From NCBI GenBank assembly GCA_029945375.1, contig JAQOTE010000029.1, positions 1-32,368 of the forward strand: a stretch of DNA of 32,368 bases. The letters are read 5' to 3'. Shown here piece after piece: positions 1-9,049 of the stretch (positions are counted from its first letter, which is position 1; each line of letters begins with the position of its first letter). A model generated the notes under the pieces. It was not told where the DNA came from. It ran no database searches and was given only the letters and a program-made list of their open reading frames with translations. The DNA is from Agaricus subrufescens. Its lineage: Eukaryota > Basidiomycota > Agaricomycetes > Agaricales > Agaricaceae. The position numbers and the translations under genes are program-made.

Positions 1-65
1 TACTCTGGTGGGAAGATCTGTTCAATTTGAAATTTGCAACATAGGGAACATAGCAGTATCTGAGT

Positions 66-1146
66 ATGGAAGACTATCATGGGGAACAGCCTGAACGTCG
101 GCTGACACAGGTGGAAGAAGAAATCACATCCATTGGGATTACACAAAGACTGTGTAAAGAGTCTGTTGAGAAAATCTCAGTCCGTATTTTTTTTGTCTGA
201 AGTAGTGATTCAATTTTTCACCACTCTCAATGATTTTATAGGCTATTTACCAAGAAGATGTCTATAGCATCCTAGAACACATTCAAAAAGCAGTGGAGAT
301 AATTGAGACCAAACAAAAGCTCACCAGTGAACATTTTGGCCGAATCCGGAGCGATCTACGTGATATGCACCAAAGCATAGAAAAGAGGTCTCATCAGCTA
401 GAAGAAGGAATTGCAACTTATATTGGCGACATTGTGGGGTCCCTTAGTCAACAAATGATACAGAACCAGTCTACAAACCGTCTTCAGGGTGACCAACTAA
501 TCCACACTCTTCAAGCGTCTTTGGCCACCCAGGCAGAGGGGAGAGAGGATTTCCTTCAATCCAAATCACTCATCAATGCAAGACTAGCTACCATCCACGG
601 CGTCTGCAGTGGATTGGAACAGGTGCTTCAGAAGCTCTCAGAAGATATTCTACACCGTTTCCCAGATGCACCCTTGGAATCTAATGTAGCATCGCTTGAA
701 GAAGACATGAACAATACACTCTCAGACACAACTGGTTGGTGACCTTCCACTCTAAACTTGCTGTCTTATTGAATTTTCTTTGATAGTCCGGCTGGTGGAT
801 TGCTATCATGCAGCATACTCTGGCCTGAGCACGCTTTGTAAGTGCCTTTTGCTGCTTCCTCCTATAGCAATTAATTTTTTTCCGTGCAGGCCCGTCCATT
901 CTCAAATACATGAACAGTTTTTTGACAGCAGCCGTTGAGAAGGACGGTATTTGTCATAAAAGAATTGTTGCTTTTTTCACTGATTTATCTGCACTTGTAA
1001 TCAAATTTTATCAGCGTGTTACCGCCTTTAATCATTTAGCTTTTCCCTTTCTATTCACCCTTGTATTAATCTCTGCGTGGTGCTTTTTTTTAGGTGATGA
1101 TGGGGACCGGTCGCTACTGTATCATCCAACTTTATCCTATATCTAG
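66..1146 (+). CDS. Helical hypothetical protein, 5-exon model
   Basis: I do not recognise this protein. The model joins exons 66-179, 242-734, 787-837, 890-1015 and 1094-1146 in phase and gives about 278 aa. Introns are 62, 52, 52 and 78 bp; the first donor is GTCCGT and the second GTTGGT, both weak but in phase. The 51-bp third exon is found only because both flanking introns keep the frame open. Residues 1-200 are rich in E, Q, K, L and I with few prolines and look helical or coiled-coil (start MEDYHGEQPERRLTQVEEE). The 3' end is uncertain: without the last intron the frame also stays open from 890 to 1146 and would encode a hydrophobic stretch (LAFPFLFTLVLISAWCFF) that could be a membrane segment. 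The start at 66 is the first ATG of the open frame; an exon further left cannot be excluded. Confidence 0.55.
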
Positions 1147-1296
1147 ATCGCTTCATGGTTTGGGATCCTTCTATATATGGTTAATACATTGTTGCAAAAC
1201 CTTTTTCCTGATTTTGCGGACTCTATTTTTGGCCATCTGCCTAGTTGGAAGCAACGATTCCTTCACGTAAATATAATTTCTCCCTTGCTTTCTTTC

Positions 1297-1819
1297 GGGC
1301 TACAACAAAAGTGTGGAATCCGCGCGCGGACGCAGAACGATGCAGACTTGACCGGGAATAATAAGGGGTGTACATGGACCGCATATTGGAATAAAGCATG
1401 ATTGCGTAGAATAAATGTTGTTATAGGTAGAGATAGTGTAGTGGTATTAAATTTTGAACGCATGAGGTGGATTGTGGTCAGATTGTGGTAATGCAGAATC
1501 AATATCAAGGCATGACTCAGCTGGAGGCGAGCTAGTGCAGACCAATGACGATCGACGCAGGCATCCTAGCATACTGATGCGGACACTACACAGACACCTC
1601 CTTCCGATCTCGTTAGCACCGTAAAACATGAAACTTATAACGATCATAACAATTATTAGGTCATGTCTAGAAGAAAAATCAGCACACCAGATGGGCTACA
1701 AAGTACCATATGGATATATAGAAGTGGGTTAGCAACATTTAAGGGGCCTGATGCGGACTCAATGCAGGCTCGACGCGGAAAAGCGTTCGCGTGGGTACCC
1801 GCATTTTTCTGCAAGCCCC
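1297..1819. mobile_element. Candidate non-autonomous TIR element, 0.52 kb
   Basis: The left end GGGCTACAACAAAAGTGTGG (1297) and the right end finishing TTTTTCTGCAAGCCC (1819) are imperfect inverted repeats, about 17 of 25 positions by eye. Internally it has scattered TGCGGAC, GACGCAGG and GACGCGG words, the same style of GC-rich repeat as in 11524-14960. No coding frame inside is convincing; the open frames at 1177-1401 and 1663-1860 are interrupted or cross the right end. It belongs, less well conserved, to the family described at 12564-14674. The right end lies 14 bp before the start codon of the next gene. Confidence 0.45.
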
Positions 1820-1833
1820 TTTCCTTCTCAATC

Positions 1834-4811
1834 ATGTCAGACCCTGGTCCCCAAAGGTAGGTGCTGAAATTGGCCTATGTTCCCAATTGACATGATTTGC
1901 AGGCATGAATCAACCTTGCCAACCGTGGATCCCTATAGAGACGCATACGCAAAGCATAATATAAGAAAAAATGAGATCCCCACTATCAAATTTTCTCGTA
2001 AACCTCGCAGAGCAGAGAGAGCCTGTTTGCCAGAGGGATTACCCCACTCCGTAGACAACTTGGATGACAATCAAGCCACAAAGGATATTGCCCAAACCTT
2101 ACAAGGAGAGCAGCAGACCCGGCAGAGCATTGACGTTATGGAGGAAGGGGAACTTAGCTATATGAAAGATTCAGTGGGCCTGGTGAAGGAATTCAGCTCC
2201 TCTCTGGTTTTCACAGATCAAGGCGATTTTATGGAGGAGGTTGTTTCAGAAGTGCCGGATGAGGAGGTTGTTTCAGAAGTGCCGGATGAGGAGTTTATTT
2301 CTGCTAACGATCACTCTGGCTCTGAAACAATCACACTAAAGTGCAGCGGTTCTAATGATCCCAGTAATTATATTGCATCTTCAGGTAAAGCCGTTTATTC
2401 TTTTGCTTTATTCTGATGAAAACTTTGTTCTAGACAATTCCATATTTCCCCTGCAGTATGCGAGCACTCCTTCCACTTCTGTTCCCTCCACAGGTACATG
2501 CTTCAGTGCTGAAGCAACAAAGAGAGGTCGCTGATCAGAGACCATGACATAGAGACAGAAGTACAGCAGATTGTTACATCTCCGATCAAGCCTCCATGCT
2601 TCACCCAGATGCCAACCCATAGCCGTGATTTTAACCTGCCAAGAAGCCGCCTCCCTTTATACCGCCATGACAATAGAATGGAAGCCTCACCGAGTAGGTC
2701 TTTACTTGGTTTCTATGTCACTGAGTTCCCACTCAGGCCCTTATACCCCTATAGCGCCGCCAGCTTCCTTGAGCACCGCTGATAGCTCTAGTTCAAGTGA
2801 TGGCCATACCAAATTGCAGGCATTCAGAGATCGTAATCCTTTTAGAAATGGTGAGCAGTTTCAGACTCTGGAAGATCGATGACACCATTCTCTCTCAGGT
2901 TTTATTTTCCCTAGTATACCACAAGCACCAGTGGCTTTTTCTCTACCCCCTCGTGAAGGCAATCAGGTAAATGAATCTCAAAAGACCTGTGATGGGCCAG
3001 ATGCCGGTGGGTGATCGCGAGATCCTGGTGTATACCGCTAATACTTAGTAGATGCTGGCCCATCTATTGAAGTAACACGGCTGGATTATCCCCCTATCGC
3101 GCTACCTAAGAACTGTCCTACTAATGGGCTTGCAGTTTTACACAGTCAGTTCAGTTTATGCAGAAAAGGTAGCTAGACTTGCTGATCGCAACTCCTAGGC
3201 ACTTTGATGCCGGGACCCGAATCGGCACCTCTAAACAACCATTCACAAGGCGTTTCTACGACTAGTCCCATGCAGAACACTGTGCCAGCTCCCTTTAATT
3301 TCATACCAAGTGCTCAGGAAATTGAGTTTCGAGCAGCTGATGGTAGACGAAGCGTTGCAACAGGTACACTTTTTCTAAAATGAAAAAACGCTCATATTTT
3401 ACCAGACAACCCCTTCACCAACAGGTGCAGCGTACTCTGATGACGAAGTAGCACCTATGGAGGGCATTGACTATGTTCCTAGTGGCGATATCCATGGTGC
3501 GAGTTTTATTCAGCCCTGACTGACTGCTATTGACCATAACCCAAGGTGAATTTAAAGAAGAGTACGACAGTGAAAGTGAAGACGAATTGGGTGATGACCG
3601 TAAAGGCAAGGGAGGGTGCGGCTACCAAATTAGGAGAGGTGCTGAAGATAAGGCGTCTTGTCTGAAAGGCAGCCATGACTACCAAGACCGAAAACAACCC
3701 CCCAAGCAGACCTATACCCCGGTACATTTAACTGACGCAGAGAAAAATTTTAAGGTGAGAAGCTGCTAGCATTGCTATAAATGGGACTAACAAGCAGTCA
3801 AGCTGTCTGTTCGTCTGCAAGTCTCTGAATTGTTTGGTCACAGAAAACCTTTTGCCATAAAAACGCCGTCAAAGGATCAATTAACTGCTTTTGAAAAGTC
3901 ACAAAAAGAGGTAGACGGGCCAAGCTTGGAAACGTTTCTTCTTGACTTTGATGGAAAGACGGTTTTTACACCCTGGAACCAGAGGGTGGCTTTACTTTTA
4001 GCCATCCAATTTTTGAAAGAGCCAAACTCATTTACAAATGACACAGTTGCAGTGCAAAAAGCATTTATGGTTTGTTTGCGCTCACTACACCGCAATTATC
4101 AGAAGAGTCGCATCCCCTTAACCAAAGATGACACCATCAAGGAACAGCAGGGCAAGCGGCGCAGCAACCAATCTGCCCGCCAGCGATATGTAGGTGGAAG
4201 CTTATCGCTGTGTTGGGCTGTATGATTGATGCTTTGAGCAGTTGCGCAATCGTAGAGAAGAGGCTGCTAAACAATATGCAAATTCAAGTGGCCAGATGGA
4301 GGTTTTTAGCAAGCTTTGGGAACGGATGCCAAAGGAGGTGTGTAGTGACGATGAAGAGGTTTCCTACCCAAATGGAACGAAGTCACATGAGATTCTAACA
4401 CCAGCTTGGCGTAGCGCCGAGGTAAAGACTTGGTTTCGAACATGGGATCATCTTGCAATGTCAATGCGCTTTGGGCCTGACGGAAAGCCAAGCCCAGGAC
4501 GGTTTCCACATGCTCGCATCGAGGCCAATCCCGTAAAGAGAGATCCATATGCGACTGCCCCACCAAATCTTCCTCTGAATTTCTACAGCAATGAGTGGTA
4601 TAAAAGTCTCGATAGTATTGAAATACAGAAACTATCAGCAGCTCCTGCCATGCATCTAACTTTCCCTCCCGAAATTCTACGGTAAGTGAGGTGCCCTCTC
4701 ATCTCCGATTATTTCTAAGTATTTCTTAGTACTGCTGAACGATATGAGCATGTCAGGGGCCGCAAGGATAAGCCCTTAGGCCCCGATGATCCAACCTTGA
4801 CTCCAATATAA
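1834..4811 (+). CDS. Agaricomycete orphan protein, 13 exons, about 793 aa
   Basis: Function unknown. Exons: 1834-1856, 1903-2384, 2434-2493, 2553-2693, 2737-2850, 2899-3006, 3049-3144, 3199-3363, 3425-3496, 3546-3754, 3803-4189, 4239-4681, 4730-4811; all phases agree and the sum is divisible by 3. The N-terminal two thirds (to about residue 490) are acidic, Ser/Pro rich and probably disordered; residues from about 110 contain a doubled nonapeptide EVVSEVPDE encoded by a 27-bp tandem repeat. Exons 3-9 are all multiples of three and all in phase 1. The C-terminal part (exons 11-13) looks like a conserved domain, with LPLNFYSNEWYKSL and RGRKDKPLGPDDPTLTPI near the end, motifs I recall from uncharacterised proteins expanded in mushroom genomes. 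The 3145-3198 intron could instead start at 3169. The ATG at 1834 is chosen because it opens a 23-bp first exon spliced in phase. Confidence 0.7.
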
Positions 4812-4909
4812 ATTGACCCTACAATCTCCCTATCTGTATATGTCCGTGCTTTTTACAAGATAGTATTAATCCCTGCCCAATGAAAAAACATGTGTCACAC
4901 AATAGCAGA

Positions 4910-5422
4910 ATAATAGGTGGCTATCACGGGGGCAGCCAAAGCTCTTCCCCATGCTAATCAAGCCATTTTATTTGTAAATTATTTACAAGCAAATGGCCGG
5001 CCACAAATTCCTCTAAAGTGTCAGAACGGGAGGGTGGGGAAACGAGCTAGTTATGGAGAGGAGAGACGAAAGAATATAGGTCTCATTATTTCAGAAATTG
5101 AGATCTATGACCTTTCGCTCCACAATCTGCGTCGAGTTGGTGCCTGCATTTTATTTTGCTATACCTTTGTAAAGCACCAATCACACCGTAAAGTCGGCAC
5201 TTTCGGCTGAGCTGAAAGTTTGAGTACCCAGCTGAAAAACAAGTGAAAATTATCTGATTGGGCGAAGCGAACTTTTCGGCTCAGCCGAAAGTGTCAACTT
5301 TACAGTGTGAATGTAAAAAACTCATGTCACGGTATATTATAATAGGTGGTTCGTCACGAGGGCAGCGGAAGCTCTCCCTCACACTAGCCGAGCCAATGTA
5401 TTTGTGATTTATGACAAGCGGA
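4910..5422 (+). repeat. Pair of about 85-bp direct repeats
   Basis: Copies at about 4910-4995 and 5338-5422, both on the plus strand, share AATAGGTGG, then TCACG-GGGCAGC, AAGCTC and TATTTGT...ACAAGC, roughly 70 percent identical by eye. They bracket 340 bp that include the palindromic MITE at 5181. No gene is visible here; the frame at 4917-5210 is carried by the repeat. They could be diverged ends of an old element or a simple duplication. Confidence 0.5.
5181..5310. mobile_element. 130-bp MITE with about 38-bp terminal inverted repeats
   Basis: The first 38 bp (starting TCACACCGTAAAGT) are nearly the reverse complement of the last 38 bp (ending ACTTTACAGTGTGA); both arms contain the core CTTTCGGCTGAGC or its complement. 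Only about 50 bp lie between the arms, so the element is almost a perfect palindrome. If the ends are CACACC and GGTGTG-like, both flanks read AAT, a possible 3-bp target duplication. No coding capacity. The TIR does not resemble that of the other elements in the window, so a different transposase is implied. Confidence 0.8.
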
Positions 5423-5518
5423 TAAAGAGATAAATTGAGATGATATGAGTTTATCACATGATGTCAAGGTCACGCGACGCGATCAGTTAAACTAAGTCCA
5501 AAACTGCTCAAGACAAAG

Positions 5519-5998
5519 TACCGCTCCCTTCCCCCGTTCTCCCCCTTGGGCTGGGTGGCTGTGCGCGATTCATCCCGCATCCATCCAGTGCCTGCTGTCT
5601 ATGCAACTGATACACGGCACCACAAGTGTCCAATCAGCCAGATAGCTCCAGCAGGATGGCCGAGTTTTCATCCCTACCGCTTTTCTCCCTCTCCCCTCTC
5701 CCTCGGGCTGGGTGGCTGCGCGCGATTCGTCCCGCATCCATCCAGTGCCTGCTGTCTATGCAACTGATACACGGCACCACAAGTGTCCAATCAGCCAGAT
5801 AGCTCCAGCAGGATGGCCGAGTTTTCATCCCTACCGCTTTTCTCCCTCTCCCCCCTCCCTCGGGCTGGGTGGCTGCGCGCGATTCGTCCCGCATCCATCC
5901 AGTGCCTGCTGTCTATGTAACTGATATATGGCACCACAAGTGTCCAATCAGCCAGATAGCTCCAGCAGGATGGCCGAGTCTTCATCCCTTCCTATACC
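5519..5998 (+). repeat. Three 157-bp tandem repeats with CCAAT boxes
   Basis: The marker GGGCTGGGTGGCTG recurs at 5548, 5705 and 5862, exactly 157 bp apart. Copies 2 and 3 are almost identical, copy 1 differs at its C/T-rich left edge, and copy 3 breaks off around 5998. Each unit carries CCAATCA (5630, 5787, 5944), the form bound by the fungal HAP/CCAAT complex, and a pyrimidine-rich tract. Frames read through the array on both strands because 157 is not a multiple of 3 and stops are rare; they are not genes. The left part of the unit resembles the leader of the dioxygenase gene at 6717. Confidence 0.9.
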
Positions 5999-6616
5999 TC
6001 TGCTGTTTGCCAATCTTTCTTGGCCTTTGTGGTAGGCCGCTGTACCTATATAGGGCAATGTATCTTTTATTTTAAGCCTCTGCTGTCTACTATTGCTATA
6101 AACTAGCTAGAGTACCTGTTGCGATCCAACCTGTGCAGGAGCTGCTACGTTGCAGTGCCATTCAGCACCCTTGAAGGCTTTATGACATTGGGACTTGTTG
6201 ATGTTTGACGCTCATCATCTATGTTCTATTCATAAATGGATGATCGATGATTGATGATCTGTGATAGGTTGAGTTACATATTGTCCTTACCGCTCAATAC
6301 CCTCCCTGGTCCCACTAGATTATGTGCAGTTCCGGCGAGTCCTCCGTCCCCTCTCCGTCTTGCGATGGACTAAGAATGGCCATTTAGGCCTTCTGTCCGT
6401 CTTCTAGATGATAATTGGCCGCTTTGACCGCCCATCTCGCCCTGTAGATGGGCAACCTTTGCCTCTACAGCTCTCTCCACAGAATGCAGGCTATCTATGA
6501 GCACGCCAGCAGCCATACTTCAACACTTACTCTCCAGCTTGACTCATCGGGGAAGTCCAGGATACGACGGCCTTCAGGGCTCTTCTTGAACCATCTAACA
6601 TTCCTGCTATACATTG
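5999..6616. other. Intergenic stretch without a recognisable gene
   Basis: I see no supported gene, RNA or element. It is mixed composition with pyrimidine-rich patches and a short TGAT-rich cluster at 6236-6268. The frame at 6448-6639 has no splice context or family resemblance. Confidence 0.6.
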
Positions 6617-6617
6617 T

Positions 6618-6716
6618 CTGTCACATGATGTCAAGGTGACGCATCGCGACGCGTCTTGGTCTCGCCTCCCTCATCTTCTTCCTTAGGTGGCTGTATGCAA
6701 TTTATCCTTCATCATT
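6618..6716 (+). promoter_or_regulatory. Leader of the dioxygenase gene, duplicated upstream
   Basis: TCACATGATGTCAAGG at 6621 followed by GACGC...GCGACGCG also occurs at 5454 followed by CACGCGACGCG. After it both copies run through a C/T-rich tract into GGTGGCTGTRYGC and a TCATCC-like end. The segment directly precedes the ATG at 6717, so it is the probable leader or core promoter, and 5454-5600 looks like an older copy of it whose 3' part has been amplified as the 157-bp array. Confidence 0.5.
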
Positions 6717-8583
6717 ATGGCCAACCCCTCATCCTTCTCTGCCTTCCATACTATAGCACCCGAGTACCTTCTGGTGAGTCAAGTCGCCTGCTGCTCAATG
6801 CGTTCAGTTGCTGATGAACTTCTACAGACAAGCCGAGGCCGACCAGTTGCCTCACTTAAGATTGACATCGACCCCGATTACCTTGACCACCTCATCATCA
6901 GCGCTGATGATGAGGCTGAAGATCTCTCTGGCTGTAATGAGGATTTGCAGCGTGAACGGGACCGCTCCTTGTCACCCGAGCTGGAGCCTCCTCTTCCATC
7001 GAGACAGGAGTCCGATCTGCCATCCAAGGGCAAGGGGGTGAAAAAGGTAGTTCTGGTAGAGGAGTCTCGGGAAAAAGAGGAGCCTGCACCTGTCCCTGGG
7101 AAGCAAAGTAAGACGGAGAAAAGAAAGATGCGGGCGCAGAGGCTAGAAGAGGGTGGGGCGAAAAGGGCTAGGGAGGCAGAGTTGAAGCCACCTCCAAACC
7201 AAGGTCGCAGACGACGTCAACAGGAGGCAAAAAAGGAGCTCAGAAAGGAACAGGGGTGGTGTGCTCAGCCTCGAGTTCGAGCCAAAATCTCTAAGCTGGT
7301 TACCGCAGAGCCGGCCCTGCTGGACATTCAAGACCAGCTGATCAAGGGCACCCAGCTAGGAGGCTATCGGCCAAAGGTAAAGAAGGTGGAAGGCGAGGTG
7401 AAGAAGATGATGGAAAGGGTAGGATCTGCCTACAGCGGCGGATCTGATACCCCGGCAGAAGATGTGCTGGCTGATTTAAAGGCCATGGGATACCGTATAG
7501 TCGCATGGAACGGTAAGCGATCTTTAACAATGAGTTTTTCTTACTATCTAACCAACCGTGTGCTAGGCGTTAGTCCCATTCTTCTTACCGATAGCAAAAG
7601 CCGAGTTTTCACCGCTCTGGCTGGGCAGCCAGGTAGCTCTGGTGCTAGGCAGCCAGGCGATTCTAGCACCGGGTGGCCAGGTGACTCTAGCTGGTCGTCA
7701 AGGTGTATGGAGCTACACGACATTATGGTTCAGGAGGGAAGCCTGGTGAAGCGGCTCCCAGGCAGGAACCACAACCACCGCCGCGGCCACTACTCCACTA
7801 TAGGAGCAGGTGTCACATTTGCCCCCGGTGACAAACAGGTGCATAATTTAAGACTTACCGAAGCTGAAAGCCAACTTATCTATGGGGGTGAGAGAAGGTG
7901 GAAGCTTAAAATGGACATAAGAAAGTTTGCAGAGTGTGAGTCGCTGCCTACTCCATAACAATCCACCTAACCTCTTTTTTCTAGCTTCTTTTGATCTTTT
8001 TGCCCCGCGACTTTATAGGTATTACACCTACCACATAGAGAAGCTCCGTCAGCACCCCGCCTATGCCCACCTCAACTACAGCAACCCCTACACCCAGTCC
8101 ATTGATCCCCAACCGGTGGGCTTTGCTAGCCACGCAGAAAACCAGCCGCCCCGCGCATTCACTGTCCCTCACCGAGACATGATGAACCTATCTTTTGGTT
8201 GGTGTGCCATTGTAGCCTTGGGCCGTTTTGATCCAGAAAAGGGGGGACACCTGGTTCTCCACGATCTCAAATTGGTAATACCGTTTCCCCATGGCTCCCT
8301 CATCCTCATTCCCTCTGCATTTTTGTGGCACAGCAATGTACCTATTCAAAAGGCCGGTGAAAGCCGTGCCTCTATTACTTTTTTTTCCTCCAGCGGGCTG
8401 TTCCGCTTTATAGATAATGATTTCCAGACAGAGGCTGACCACCTGTCCTCCTTACCTAAAGAGGACCGGGAGTTACACCTGGTGGAAAAGAAAAGTAGGG
8501 CCAAGATCGGCGCCACATTCTATAGTACTCTAGATGAAATTCTTCATCCAGAGAAAGCTGAGCTCAACCCGGTAATATTTTAA
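6717..8583 (+). CDS. 2OG-Fe(II) dioxygenase, TET/JBP-like (candidate 5-methylcytosine/thymine oxidase)
   Basis: Exons 6717-6773, 6828-7512, 7567-7935 and 7985-8583 splice in phase to 569 aa; the first two introns are both 54 bp and stay open, the third is 49 bp. The last exon holds a double-stranded beta-helix iron site: HRD (H433, D435), then LVLHDLKLVIPFPHGS, H486 in FLWHSNVPI, and R498 in GESRASIT, the 2-oxoglutarate carboxylate ligand 12 residues after the distal His. This order and spacing match the fungal TET/JBP group, which oxidises methylated bases in DNA using Fe(II), O2 and 2OG. Residues about 113-160 are strongly basic (KRKMRAQR, GRRRRQQ) and could be a nuclear-localisation or DNA-contacting region; residues about 240-275 (YRIVAWNG, ILLTDSKSRVF) resemble the conserved N-terminal part of these proteins. 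All key residues are present. Another 2OG oxygenase branch is possible. The ATG is chosen over an in-frame GTG upstream. Confidence 0.75.
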
Positions 8584-9049
8584 TAGCTCAAATCCTGTCA
8601 TAAAAATACACTCCGCTTTAATTTCTCTGCTTCAATTCCTTCCAACCAAAAACAACCGGTCAGTAATAAGGAAATAAAAAAAAGGGAGATCTACATCAGA
8701 CATATCACTGGCCTGTGTCCAGCTAGGTGGTTCATTATATGTATAGTTTCCTGTCAAATCAGCCTGCTGCAACCACCCAACCAACTTAGTAACTGGCGAC
8801 GGGCGTACATGATTTAAACTCTGGATCTACTACTGGCTACTCTACTAATGTATACAGGCTCCCCTAGTCTACCAAATGATTGGTGCATCAGAAGGGGTGC
8901 GACAAAAAACCTTAGAATAGTTTGCCACCAACTAGCTTATGTACCCTGTAAGCCATGCTTACAAACAAGATCTACAATGTGACCCTCATTGGTAACATAT
9001 AAGCGATCGAGAGTGTGACAGTGACTCATAAGCCTTTCGAAAATTCAAA
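8584..9049. other. Intergenic region between two plus-strand genes
   Basis: About 470 bp with no supported gene. It must contain the 3' end of the dioxygenase transcript and the promoter of the following gene; AATAAA-like AAATAAAA lies at about 8671. No repeat of the families seen elsewhere in the window. Confidence 0.6.

Noticed and set aside
5546..5985. Frames on both strands across the 157-bp tandem repeats
   Set aside because: Same peptide repeated by the DNA repeat, shifting frame at each unit; no start or splice support.
6687..7958. Single long frame of 423 codons from a GTG
   Set aside because: Two 54-bp introns with good donors and acceptors lie inside it and the iron-binding motifs are in a following exon; the spliced model from 6717 is better.
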